Below, in pieces: positions 34,792 to 43,814 of a DNA stretch of 64,000 nt. Source of the stretch: Vibrio rumoiensis 1S-45. GTDB lineage: Bacteria > Pseudomonadota > Gammaproteobacteria > Enterobacterales > Vibrionaceae. A program made the position numbers and the translations under genes. The DNA is taken from positions 1-64,000 of the forward strand of contig NZ_AJYK02000086.1 in NCBI RefSeq assembly GCF_000286955.2. Direction: 5' to 3'. The first letter of the stretch is position 1. Every line of letters begins with the position of its first letter. The notes under the pieces are model-generated. The model was not told the origin of the DNA. It worked only from the letters and a program-made list of their open reading frames with translations, and ran no database searches.

Positions 34792-36153
34792 CTAGAAGGT
34801 CTTACTGTATTGAACACCCGTAATGATGGCATCTGTATGAGTGGTTGCTTCAATGCTTGATATATGATCATAAGATTGAGTTGCATCCACATCTTTCCCT
34901 AGCAAGTAAGTAAAGCCGAAGTCAATACTTGAATCCTTGCTTGGTGCGTAAGAGAAGCCCGCCGATAACCAGTTACGGTTTGAATCCGGCACCGCAATGG
35001 TAGTCACTTCATCTTGTGCGCCTTGGTCGAACATGTAACCGGTACGCAGTGTCCATTTGTCGGTTAAGTAGTAGGTGCCGCCAATTGCAAAGTTCCAAGT
35101 GTCTTTCCACTCAAAGTTTTCTAACGTGCTTGGGGTACCATTGGTGGTTAACTTATCGAACTTACTCCAGTCAGTCCAACCTATGGTATAGCTTAAAGCA
35201 AACTTAGTGCCCTTAATGCGGTTATAACCAGAGAATTGTGCAAAGTCAGGTAGCGGTACGTAAAGTTCGTCGGCACCAGTGGCTTTTAAAGTACCATCCA
35301 TATCACCAGTCGCGGTGATTTTGGGGCTAGCATGGTATGAAATGCCCCAACGGTTATTTTCATCTAGCTCGTAAGTGGTGCCCACGTTCCAGCCTACACC
35401 AAAACCGGATGCATCGACGTCAGCCATATTGGCATCTCGATCTGCTGAGAATGTATGGTCACAATTATTCCATTTGCTTGGGTTTTTGGAATTCGTCTTG
35501 ATATTATATGCAGAGCAAGCCTGCTGAAATTTATTGCCATTTACATTCGGTGTAATTGAAACGGTTGGGTTACCTTGAATTTGAAGGTTACGAGCAAATT
35601 GACCAATACCATAAATTAGATCCAAACCCGCACCAAAGCTCCATTGCTCATTTAAGCGATATGAAGCGGCTAAAGCTAATTCACCACTCATGATGCTGGA
35701 TTCACCGCCATATTCGCCAGGGAAAGAAGAATCAAAGCTCGAAGCTGTACCAAAGTTAGAGTACAAACCGGCACCTACAGCAAATTTTTCGTTCAGTGGA
35801 ATGACCAAAAACATGTTGGGTGCAACAGCCAAACTGCCAGCATCATCATAACCTACAGATCCAGAAGAATTTGGGGAGACATTACTGGTGTATGTACCAT
35901 CTTTTACGGAAATCTTAGGCTTAATCGCAGTTGCGCCCATGGTAAAAGAGGTTTTATCAAACAGTGCCATGGCTGCAGGGTTGATCGCCATAACAGAAGC
36001 ATTATCCCCAATGATTCCGTCACCCGCATACGCTCTGCCGGCACCTGTTGCAGATTGAGCGCTGATCTGAAAGCCAGCCGCAAAGACAGATTGAGAGGCA
36101 AGAAGTAATGCGCCAGTAATAGTAGATGTGGTTAACACATGCAACTTTTTCAT
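34792..36153 (-). CDS. fadL: Long-chain fatty acid outer-membrane transporter FadL
   Basis: This 453-residue protein has a signal peptide ending SVFA-AG, the FadL hatch start GFQISAQSATGAGRAYAGDG, and the NPAAMALFDKTSF segment typical of the family. The rest is a beta barrel ending in aromatic F (QYSKTF). It admits long-chain fatty acids for activation and beta-oxidation. A FadR-like site lies about 95-110 bp upstream of the ATG, and fadIJ nearby carry another. It is 388 bp downstream of the DUF3379 gene on the same strand, with its own promoter region between. Confidence 0.92.
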   Translation of the reverse strand: MKKLHVLTTSTITGALLLASQSVFAAGFQISAQSATGAGRAYAGDGIIGDNASVMAINPAAMALFDKTSFTMGATAIKPKISVKDGTYTSNVSPNSSGSVGYDDAGSLAVAPNMFLVIPLNEKFAVGAGLYSNFGTASSFDSSFPGEYGGESSIMSGELALAASYRLNEQWSFGAGLDLIYGIGQFARNLQIQGNPTVSITPNVNGNKFQQACSAYNIKTNSKNPSKWNNCDHTFSADRDANMADVDASGFGVGWNVGTTYELDENNRWGISYHASPKITATGDMDGTLKATGADELYVPLPDFAQFSGYNRIKGTKFALSYTIGWTDWSKFDKLTTNGTPSTLENFEWKDTWNFAIGGTYYLTDKWTLRTGYMFDQGAQDEVTTIAVPDSNRNWLSAGFSYAPSKDSSIDFGFTYLLGKDVDATQSYDHISSIEATTHTDAIITGVQYSKTF

Positions 36154-36246
36154 TTAGTCATACCTACTTGTTATTATTTTCAGTGTTGAGTTTGAAAATG
36201 GGGGTCGTTCTTAAAGGAGGCGCATTATGGTGTTAAAAAAACAAAC

Positions 36247-36263
36247 AACATATCCGACCATCT
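36247..36263 (-). promoter_or_regulatory. Putative FadR site upstream of fadL
   Basis: The leftward strand reads AGATGGTCGGATATGTT, matching the E. coli FadR consensus AACTGGTCNGACNTGTT at 12 of 15 defined positions by hand. The rest of the 36154-36541 gap is AT-rich; no other signal is clear. Confidence 0.55.
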
Positions 36264-36541
36264 TAAACTTGGTCGCTAAAATTCATTAAAATCAATGAAA
36301 TTGTAGTTAAAATGTTTTTTGGTTGTATGTTGTGCTGGGTTTATATGTTGCTGTTGGTGGTTTGCTTGAATGAATAGTATAGTTGATATTTATCTGGTGA
36401 ATGATAAACGTTCTAAGTAATTGATTTTTGTTTTGAGGGGGTGCTTTTGGAGTAAATATGGAGCTTTTATAACAAAAGCCCCTTATTTATTAAGAAATAT
36501 ACCTAGATGATTTAGGTATATAGTGTATCAATTGAATAAAT

Positions 36542-37261
36542 CTAGCTTTTTAGCGTAAGCATTGGCGCTAATTGTTGTGAAATTTCGGTGACATCTTCAT
36601 CCATATCACCAACGACAATTAAGCTGCCTTTTGGTAAGGGGGTGATGACACCTTTCATATTATCTTTGGTAAAGTTGCTAGCCTTGGGGGCGGCAATATT
36701 AGAAATAAAGGCAGTCACACGGCCTTTTTTACCTTGGAACACCATATGCAATGCATGATGTTCTGCGCTAAAGCCACAATGATTCAAATAATAAATGTGA
36801 TAAGGGAAACTAGAGGCCATTTTATACGAATATGATCCTAATTTCGCTTGCACTTCCTGCTCATTATTTGCTTCATTGACTCCTTGAATAAAGGGATCTT
36901 CTTCTTGTATATGATGGATTGCCATATTGTCTAAACTAGCATGGGCAGGGCTAACAACTAAAGCACCCCAGTTAATTTGCCCAATAGCCAAACCAATAGT
37001 AAAAATAATGGAAGCCGCCAAGGCAAAAGCCTGTTTCGTCATATTTATACGGGGTTTACTTTCTGATGTGGCGAAGATGATTTTATCTGCTAAATCATCA
37101 GGAACATCAACCATCATGGCTTGCTCAATCTTATGATTAAGCTCAGTTAAGCTGTCGGCATACTTTCTGTCAACTGAGCTTGATTGAATTTGTTCTATGA
37201 TTTCATCGCTGCGATCTGTTGGATCGGAGAGCAAGCGTCGTCTAAATTCTAAATCATCCAT
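36542..37261 (-). CDS. DUF3379 protein, putative anti-sigma factor
   Basis: This 239-residue protein has an acidic cytoplasmic N-terminus (about 1-77; MDDLEFRRRLLSDPTDR), one membrane helix (about 80-98; QAFALAASIIFTIGLAIGQ) and a periplasmic domain of about 140 residues. This is the topology of an anti-sigma factor, and the family name is DUF3379. Its start overlaps the sigma-factor stop by 8 nt, so the two are co-translated. I infer that it sequesters the sigma factor until a periplasmic signal is sensed. The signal is unknown. Confidence 0.8.
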   Translation of the reverse strand: MDDLEFRRRLLSDPTDRSDEIIEQIQSSSVDRKYADSLTELNHKIEQAMMVDVPDDLADKIIFATSESKPRINMTKQAFALAASIIFTIGLAIGQINWGALVVSPAHASLDNMAIHHIQEEDPFIQGVNEANNEQEVQAKLGSYSYKMASSFPYHIYYLNHCGFSAEHHALHMVFQGKKGRVTAFISNIAAPKASNFTKDNMKGVITPLPKGSLIVVGDMDEDVTEISQQLAPMLTLKS

Positions 37262-37760
37262 GTGTCACCCCCTGAACTGATGTGGATGAATCCATTAATT
37301 CTTTAAGTTGATTACGAGCACGAAATAAACGCGTCATGACGGTATTTTTGTTGAGGTCTAAAATTTGGCTAATTTCATCACCATTAAAGCCTCCAATGAC
37401 CTGTAAAATTAGAGGGTCTCTATATTCTATTTCTAATTTCATAATTTGTTTTTGGAGCCACTTCTGCTGGTGATGAGCATCATCATCTGTTTTCCCACTG
37501 TTACCGGGTTCATCTATGTCTACCAAGTCAAATTGCTTACGTTCAAATCGGCGAGCATTTTCACGTCGTAAAATAGTAATTAACCAAGCTTTAGCCGCTT
37601 TTTCATCCTGTAATGCATCAAGTGATTTCCAAGCGCGCAGGCAAGTCTCTTGCACTAAATCTTCTGCAATGTGTTTGTCTTTGCACAGCCAATAGGCGTA
37701 GCGATATAAATCTCGATGATAAGCCCTAACAAGGGATTCGTAACGTTTTTGTTTATCCAT
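37254..37760 (-). CDS. ECF-like sigma-70 family RNA polymerase sigma factor
   Basis: This 168-residue protein has sigma region 2 (about 5-72; YRYAYWLCKDKHIAEDLVQE, TCLRAWKSL, AWLITILRRE) and region 4 (about 108-160; RDPLILQVIGGFNGDEISQI, NKNTVMTRLFRARNQL) with no region 3. That is the extracytoplasmic-function layout. It is followed by its overlapping DUF3379 partner. The likely targets are unknown; fadL lies further downstream on the same strand. I could not find a convincing autoregulated -35/-10 pair in the 489-bp upstream gap. Confidence 0.87.
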   Translation of the reverse strand: MDKQKRYESLVRAYHRDLYRYAYWLCKDKHIAEDLVQETCLRAWKSLDALQDEKAAKAWLITILRRENARRFERKQFDLVDIDEPGNSGKTDDDAHHQQKWLQKQIMKLEIEYRDPLILQVIGGFNGDEISQILDLNKNTVMTRLFRARNQLKELMDSSTSVQGVTHG

Positions 37761-38193
37761 ATCCTTATTGACCGAGTTAGGCGTTTTTTCTTTCCGAAAA
37801 GTTGAGAAATAGCCACTTTTGTTCCCTCACTGTGAATATATGTGCTTTTTTTCTTTACTTAAGCTTCACATTACAAATATCAAAATGAATTAAAATTACG
37901 CTAATAGCTTGATTATAATTCAATAACTCTATAATTAAGTGATAAATGGTTAGTATGTAAGAATGCACCTTTTATCGAGTGCTGTTTTTGTAACACAAAT
38001 AAAGAAGTAATTAATGTTATTTTTGTAGGGTTTTAACGACTTTTACTCAGTCAATACCCTGAAAATTGGCTGTGCATCTTAATCTGTAGCCATAAACTTT
38101 GTCATGCGTCCGGTATAGATGTCACAATTTTTTAATATCATTCAGATAATGACTCGTTGTTCGGTTTTAAGTTCAATGTGCTTTGTATAGAAT

Positions 38194-38210
38194 AACAGGT
38201 CAGACCTCTT
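38194..38210 (+). promoter_or_regulatory. Putative FadR site upstream of fadI
   Basis: AACAGGTCAGACCTCTT matches the FadR consensus AACTGGTCNGACNTGTT at 13 of 15 defined positions by hand, 40 bp before the fadI ATG. That placement fits repression in the absence of fatty acyl-CoA. The remainder of 37761-38249 is AT-rich, with nothing else I can name. Confidence 0.65.
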
Positions 38211-38249
38211 TGGTTGTCGATTGTCGTTTCTAATAAATAAGGAAAGAAT

Positions 38250-39587
38250 ATGAGTCAGCAGGAAGTGAAAACCCGCAATGGCGAGCGTATTGCTATTGTG
38301 TCCGGTCTAAGAACACCGTTTGCTCGCCAAGGTACTGCCTTCAAAGAAGTACCCGCGGTAGATTTAGGCAAGATGGTGGTCAGCGAATTGTTGGCAAGAA
38401 CGCGCATTGATCCAAAATTGATTGACCAAGTGGTTTTTGGGCAAGTAGTGCAAATGCCTGCTGCTCCCAATATTGCCCGTGAAATTGTGCTTGGTACTGG
38501 AATGGATGTATCAACGGATGCTTACAGTGTCACACGAGCTTGTGCGACCAGTTTTCAATCGGCTGTCAATGTGGCAGAAAGTATTATGGCTGGCACGATT
38601 GAAATTGGTATTGCGGGTGGGGCGGATTCTTCTTCTGTTCTGCCTATTGGTGTTTCTAAGCCATTAGCTCAGGGCTTACTTGAACTAAGCAAGGCCAAAA
38701 CCTTACCGCAAAAGTTATCCGTATTACGTAAGCTGTCCTTTAAAGATTTAATGCCGGTGCCTCCTGCGGTTGCTGAGTACTCTACCGGTTTATCAATGGG
38801 ACAAACAGCAGAACAGATGGCAAAAAGCCATGACATTCCTCGTGAAGAACAAGATGCGCTAGCTCACCGTTCTCATACCCTTGCTGCTCAAGCTTGGGAA
38901 GATGGATTAATACAAGATGAAGTGATGACCGCTTTCCCTGAACCGTTTAAGCAATGGATAAGTAAAGACAACAATATTCGCGAAGATAGTCAAATTGAGC
39001 AATACGCAAAATTACGCCCAGCATTTGATCGCAAATTTGGCTCAGTTACCGCAGCAACCAGTACGCCATTAACCGATGGTGCGGCTGCTGTATTGATGAT
39101 GAGTGAAAGCAAAGCCAAAGAGCTAGGGCTTGAAGTGCTTGGTTATATTCGCTCATACGCATTTTCTGCTATTCAAGTTGAAGAAGATATGTTGATGGGG
39201 CCTTCTTATGCCACACCGATTGCTCTTGATCGAGCAGGGCTTGAACTTAACGATCTCGATTTAATTGAAATGCATGAAGCGTTTGCTGCTCAAACGTTAG
39301 CGAACGTGAAAATGTTTGCCTCAGAAAAGTTTGCTAAAGAAAAGTTAGGCCGAGATAAGGCGATTGGCGTTATTGATATGGAAAAATTCAACGTGCTGGG
39401 TGGTTCTTTGGCGTATGGGCATCCGTTTGCTGCGACAGGCGCGCGTTTAATGACGCAAACCTTACGTGAATTAAAACGCCGTGGTGGTGGGGTGGCACTA
39501 ACAACCGCCTGTGCTGCTGGTGGTTTAGGCGCAGCGGTGATTTTAGAAGTCGATAAAAACGATGCACATACACAAGGAGCGAAATAA
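38250..39587 (+). CDS. fadI: 3-ketoacyl-CoA thiolase FadI
   Basis: This 445-residue thiolase has the acyl-accepting C98 in TRACATSF, the HPFAATGAR histidine block and the C-terminal CAAGGLGAA cysteine. It cleaves 3-ketoacyl-CoA to acetyl-CoA and a shortened acyl-CoA. Together with FadJ it forms the beta-oxidation complex that in E. coli works without oxygen. AAGGAAAG lies just before the ATG. The gap to fadJ is 2 bp, and AAGGAG near its end can serve fadJ. Confidence 0.95.
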   Translation: MSQQEVKTRNGERIAIVSGLRTPFARQGTAFKEVPAVDLGKMVVSELLARTRIDPKLIDQVVFGQVVQMPAAPNIAREIVLGTGMDVSTDAYSVTRACATSFQSAVNVAESIMAGTIEIGIAGGADSSSVLPIGVSKPLAQGLLELSKAKTLPQKLSVLRKLSFKDLMPVPPAVAEYSTGLSMGQTAEQMAKSHDIPREEQDALAHRSHTLAAQAWEDGLIQDEVMTAFPEPFKQWISKDNNIREDSQIEQYAKLRPAFDRKFGSVTAATSTPLTDGAAAVLMMSESKAKELGLEVLGYIRSYAFSAIQVEEDMLMGPSYATPIALDRAGLELNDLDLIEMHEAFAAQTLANVKMFASEKFAKEKLGRDKAIGVIDMEKFNVLGGSLAYGHPFAATGARLMTQTLRELKRRGGGVALTTACAAGGLGAAVILEVDKNDAHTQGAK

Positions 39588-39589
39588 TT

Positions 39590-41737
39590 ATGACTGTTGA
39601 GACTCAAACTTCGACTGCAGAAGGTCAAGCAACGAATAATGCCTTTACGCTTACCATTGATGACAATCAAATTGCTTGGTTAGCAGTGGATGTGCCGAAT
39701 GAAAAAATGAACACCCTACAAGCGGCATTCGCTGAACAAATGCAGGGCATCTTTAAGCAACTTGAGCAAAAGAAATCTGACATCAAGGGTATGGTCATTC
39801 ATTCCTTGAAGCCTGATAACTTTATAGCGGGCGCAGATGTGCGTATGTTGGATGCTTGCCAATCCGCTCAAGAAGCTGAATCATTGGGTAAGCAAGGGCA
39901 GGAGATGTTTAATCAGCTGTCTGCGCTGCCGTTTACCGTTGTTGCAGCCATTCATGGGCCTTGCCTTGGTGGTGGTTTAGAGCTAGCGCTTGCGTGTGAT
40001 TACCGTGTATGCAGTGATGATAATGCCACTCGTCTTGGTTTACCTGAAGTTCAACTTGGCTTATTACCTGGTTCTGGTGGGACGCAACGTCTACCGCGTT
40101 TAATTGGTTTGCTTGATAGCTTAGATATGATTTTAACTGGCAAGCAGGTTCGTGCTAAAAAAGCATTAAAGTTAGGATTAGCTGATGCTTGTGTACCACA
40201 GACCATTTTATTGCAAGCAGCGCAAGAGTTTATCTCTAAATCGAAACGTAAAAATAAGCCTGATGTAAAAGAAAAATTGATGGCAAACACAGGTTTTGGT
40301 CGCAAAGTGATTTTTGACCAAGCCTCTAAAAAAGCCAACCACAAAAGCCGTGGTAATTATCCTGCGATTAAAGCTATTTTGGATGTGATCCAACATGGCT
40401 TAGAAAAAGGAATGACTCAAGGTTTAGAAAAAGAAGCACAAGAATTTGGTAAGTTGGTGATGACACCTGAATCGCGTGCTTTACGTTCTATTTTCTTTGC
40501 AACCACAGAAATGAAAAAAGATTTTGGCACTGACGCGAAACCGAAAGACATAATAAGTGTGGGTGTGCTAGGTGGTGGGTTAATGGGGGCGGGAATTGGG
40601 TACGTTTCTGCAACTAAGGCAAATGTTCCGGTTCGCATTAAAGATGTTTCAAACGACGGTATTTTGCATGCTATGAACTATAGCTACAAATTGCTGAGTA
40701 AATTGGCTCAACGCCGCGCAATTACCCAAGCTCAATTACAAAAACAAATGCAGTCTATTTCTGGTGGAACGGACTTTACCGGTTTCTCGCAAAAAGACAT
40801 GGTTATTGAAGCGGTATTTGAAGACTTAAGCTTGAAGCAAACTATGGTTCGTGATGTTCAAACTCATGCTAAAGAGGGGGTTATTTTCGCCACTAATACC
40901 TCATCATTACCGATTGCGAAAATAGCGAAAGGCGCAATAAATCCTGAGAATGTGATCGGTCTACATTATTTTAGCCCTGTCGATAAAATGCCGCTAGTGG
41001 AAGTTATCCCACATGAAGGTACTTCGGATGAAGTGATTGCCACGACGGTTAAATTTGCTCGTAAGCAAGGCAAAACCGCAATTGTGGTTAAGGATAAAGC
41101 GGGTTTTTATGTCAACCGCATTCTTGCTCCTTACATGAATGAAGCGGCTAAAGTGTTGCTTTCTGGTGAGCCGATTGAACATATTGATGAAGCGCTACTT
41201 AATTTCGGTTTCCCTGTTGGGCCAATCGCATTACTAGATGAGGTTGGTGTGGATATCGGTGCGAAAATTACCCCCATTCTAGTGGAAGAGCTAGGTGAGC
41301 GTTTTAAAGCGCCAGATGTTTTTGATACGTTATTAAAAGACAACCGTAAAGGGCGTAAAAGTGGCAAAGGCTTTTACACTTATAAAGGTAAAAAGAAAGA
41401 CGTCGACAAGTCGGTATATCGTTTGTTGAATGTATCGCCAGAATCGATTTTGAGTGAAGAAGTGATTGCGATGCGTTGTGTTTTATTGATGATCAACGAA
41501 GCGGTACGTGCGTTAGATGATGGTATTATTGCGAGCCCACGAGACGGTGACATTGGCGCTATCTTTGGTATTGGTTTCCCTCCATTCTTAGGTGGACCAT
41601 TCCGTTATATTGATCAAATTGGCGCGGCTAAATTGGTTGAAACTATGAATGAATATACGGAGAAATACGGCTCACGATTTGCGCCTTGTGATGGTTTACT
41701 GACTCGAGCAGGTACGGGTGATAAGTTTTATCCTTAA
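39590..41737 (+). CDS. fadJ: Multifunctional fatty acid oxidation protein FadJ
   Basis: This 715-residue fusion has an N-terminal enoyl-CoA hydratase/isomerase domain (about 15-200; [29 protein letters not shown]) and a 3-hydroxyacyl-CoA dehydrogenase with the NAD motif [13 protein letters not shown] (near 324-336). It has the [10 protein letters not shown] and [15 protein letters not shown] blocks and a C-terminal helical domain. It performs hydration and oxidation steps and feeds FadI. It is the second gene of fadIJ and is followed by a probable terminator. Confidence 0.95.
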   Translation: MTVETQTSTAEGQATNNAFTLTIDDNQIAWLAVDVPNEKMNTLQAAFAEQMQGIFKQLEQKKSDIKGMVIHSLKPDNFIAGADVRMLDACQSAQEAESLGKQGQEMFNQLSALPFTVVAAIHGPCLGGGLELALACDYRVCSDDNATRLGLPEVQLGLLPGSGGTQRLPRLIGLLDSLDMILTGKQVRAKKALKLGLADACVPQTILLQAAQEFISKSKRKNKPDVKEKLMANTGFGRKVIFDQASKKANHKSRGNYPAIKAILDVIQHGLEKGMTQGLEKEAQEFGKLVMTPESRALRSIFFATTEMKKDFGTDAKPKDIISVGVLGGGLMGAGIGYVSATKANVPVRIKDVSNDGILHAMNYSYKLLSKLAQRRAITQAQLQKQMQSISGGTDFTGFSQKDMVIEAVFEDLSLKQTMVRDVQTHAKEGVIFATNTSSLPIAKIAKGAINPENVIGLHYFSPVDKMPLVEVIPHEGTSDEVIATTVKFARKQGKTAIVVKDKAGFYVNRILAPYMNEAAKVLLSGEPIEHIDEALLNFGFPVGPIALLDEVGVDIGAKITPILVEELGERFKAPDVFDTLLKDNRKGRKSGKGFYTYKGKKKDVDKSVYRLLNVSPESILSEEVIAMRCVLLMINEAVRALDDGIIASPRDGDIGAIFGIGFPPFLGGPFRYIDQIGAAKLVETMNEYTEKYGSRFAPCDGLLTRAGTGDKFYP

Positions 41738-41765
41738 TAACGGATAAGATATTTATAAACAATTA

Positions 41766-41826
41766 AAGCCCCGTTATTGCTCCCCTGTTGTTTTCAATGA
41801 TAGGTTCAATCATGGGGTTTTTTCTT
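41766..41826 (+). terminator. Probable intrinsic terminator after fadJ
   Basis: CCCCGTTATTG (41770-41780) pairs imperfectly with CAATCATGGGG (41807-41817) across a 26-nt loop, followed directly by TTTTTT. Confidence 0.55.
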
Positions 41827-41908
41827 TTACAGGCCCTTGTATAAAGGCCCTTGTATTTTAAGGCTGACTACACATTTGCAATGTATTGTTAGTTGAGGTG
41901 GGTGGGGT

Positions 41909-43678
41909 TTATGAAAGCGCTTGCTCTAAAACCCGTAACCGCTCGTAACTTTGTTGGCTTCCACCAATACGATAATCTTGCTGCCATAAACGAAAGTAGT
42001 CTGATTGAATAGGGGTAAGTAAACTTAATAAATGTGTTTTGCTTTCTGGGGGTAATCTACTGACATCACGAGTATTTTGCTGTTGATAATACAAAGCAAT
42101 ATAACTGGCGAGAGTCATGACTTGCACTGACCAAATTAGGTGTTGTTGCAATTGGGTTGAAGGTAGCAATTGCAGTTGTTTAAGATCGACTGCTAATTGT
42201 GAAATAGAAAATTTTAACGAATCATCTTCTTTGATCTTAGCTCGTTTAATATGACGCTTCGATAGTTGATCAAATACAAATGGGCCATAAAAAGCACAAT
42301 TTGGTGTCTCGACTCCTGAGTGTAAATATCGGTTTTGCAACTGAAGCAGTTGAGTGATCAGTGAAGAAGGCTCATCCGGAAGTATTCGAACGAGAGCCTC
42401 GTGAGTATGAACAAATTTATGTTCTTGTTCACCCCAAGCCATTGCTGCACCAAAAATATAACCAGAAAGTGGCGCATAAAACGACTGTGCATGCCCCATG
42501 TCTCCCCATTCCGACACCATGTAACCTGTTGCGCCATATTTTTTCGCTGAAATAGCTGCGCGACGCATGTGTACTTCGGCAGCCTGACGTCTTCCTATCA
42601 CTGAAGCAAAGCAATTGGTTGAAACGACTACTTGGAAAGGATAACCATAATGGGCGAGTTGTTGATGCTCTTGGTCGTAAGGATGATTCTCTTCATAGCC
42701 CCAATTCAATAACTCTAAGTTTTTAGGTAAATAAGGTAATATTTCTGGGTATTGGAATAACATGTCACTGAATATTTGGCAGGTCATGCCTTGTTGTTTC
42801 GCAATAGCAACCACTTGTTGTAGATACTCTAAATAGACTTGCCCTTTGCCTTTTTCTTCACAGGCTTTTTTACTGCCGTTTACCCCTAAATCCATTGTTT
42901 CATCGAAATTTATATTCAACGTTTTACTGGTAAAATTGGGCAGTAATTCGTTGAGTAGGTCTTCAATAAAAGCAGGCAAGTCAGAATTAATCGGATTGAG
43001 CCCAAAAGATTGCGGGCGAAAGTCACCGCGTTGATCATAAAAGCCTTCTGTTTGTTCTGCTAAATGCTGATAGTCAGAATGACATAGCCATTTTTCCATG
43101 TGCCCGAAAGTGGCTTGGTTAGGAATGAGTTCAATGCCTTTTATTTGGCAATAAGCATCAATTCTTTGAATGTCACTCGCGTTATATGGGGAATAGTCTT
43201 TCCATACCGTTTCATGTTTTTGATAGGCGAAAGTATGCTCGGTATAAAGTTGGAGTTGGTTATATCTTAATTCTGACCAGATATCGATGAGTTGAAACAA
43301 ACGCTCAATCGTGGGGATTTTATCTCGGCTTATATCAAGTAATACGCCTCTTTTATCAAAGCTAGGCTCATCTTCTATCAATAAACATGGCATTTGGTGT
43401 TGATAACGTTGCTTGATCTGACGTAACGCATAATGGGCATACAACAGGCTTACATCACTATGGTATTCAATGGTGATTTTGTGTTTTTGAATGGTTAAGC
43501 GAAAGCCTTGTTCGGCAAGGTTTTGGTTATGTATGTATTTAACCTTAGGGTGATCACAAGTGTGTTGGAGCACCGTAGGAATATTTTCTAGATAGATATC
43601 AACGTGGCAAAGATTTACTGGCTCATCAAGTAATAGCTGCTTAGGTAAAGGGAATAGATGTTTGGTAATGCTTTCCAT
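41909..43678 (-). CDS. GH20 family beta-N-acetylhexosaminidase, cytoplasmic
   Basis: This 589-residue protein has a small N-terminal GH20b-like domain (about 20-95) and a catalytic TIM barrel starting at FDKRGVLLDISRDKIPT (108-124). The catalytic Asp-Glu pair is D259-E260 in NINFDETMDLG. YTEHTFAY (145-152) and ATFGHMEKW are family blocks. No signal peptide is present, so it probably acts on imported chitobiose-type sugars or wall-derived amino sugars; the substrate is inferred. It is transcribed leftward between fadJ and the M16 peptidase gene and is absent from the E. coli order. Confidence 0.82.
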   Translation of the reverse strand: MESITKHLFPLPKQLLLDEPVNLCHVDIYLENIPTVLQHTCDHPKVKYIHNQNLAEQGFRLTIQKHKITIEYHSDVSLLYAHYALRQIKQRYQHQMPCLLIEDEPSFDKRGVLLDISRDKIPTIERLFQLIDIWSELRYNQLQLYTEHTFAYQKHETVWKDYSPYNASDIQRIDAYCQIKGIELIPNQATFGHMEKWLCHSDYQHLAEQTEGFYDQRGDFRPQSFGLNPINSDLPAFIEDLLNELLPNFTSKTLNINFDETMDLGVNGSKKACEEKGKGQVYLEYLQQVVAIAKQQGMTCQIFSDMLFQYPEILPYLPKNLELLNWGYEENHPYDQEHQQLAHYGYPFQVVVSTNCFASVIGRRQAAEVHMRRAAISAKKYGATGYMVSEWGDMGHAQSFYAPLSGYIFGAAMAWGEQEHKFVHTHEALVRILPDEPSSLITQLLQLQNRYLHSGVETPNCAFYGPFVFDQLSKRHIKRAKIKEDDSLKFSISQLAVDLKQLQLLPSTQLQQHLIWSVQVMTLASYIALYYQQQNTRDVSRLPPESKTHLLSLLTPIQSDYFRLWQQDYRIGGSQQSYERLRVLEQALS

Positions 43679-43814
43679 GATGAACCCTACGTTTTGATTG
43701 TGGTATCGATTGTAGCAATGTTACCGATAAGCCTAAAGTGCAGAGTTGGGAGGTGGCTCGATTTTATTATCTGATTAACTCGCCCCTTAAACTTTAAGGG
43801 ACGAGTAATGCTTT

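Noticed and set aside
37761-37860. ECF-type autoregulated promoter (GGAAC ... TCTCA) before the sigma gene
   Set aside because: The spacing between the elements is about 13 bases instead of the expected 16-18, so the match is not convincing.
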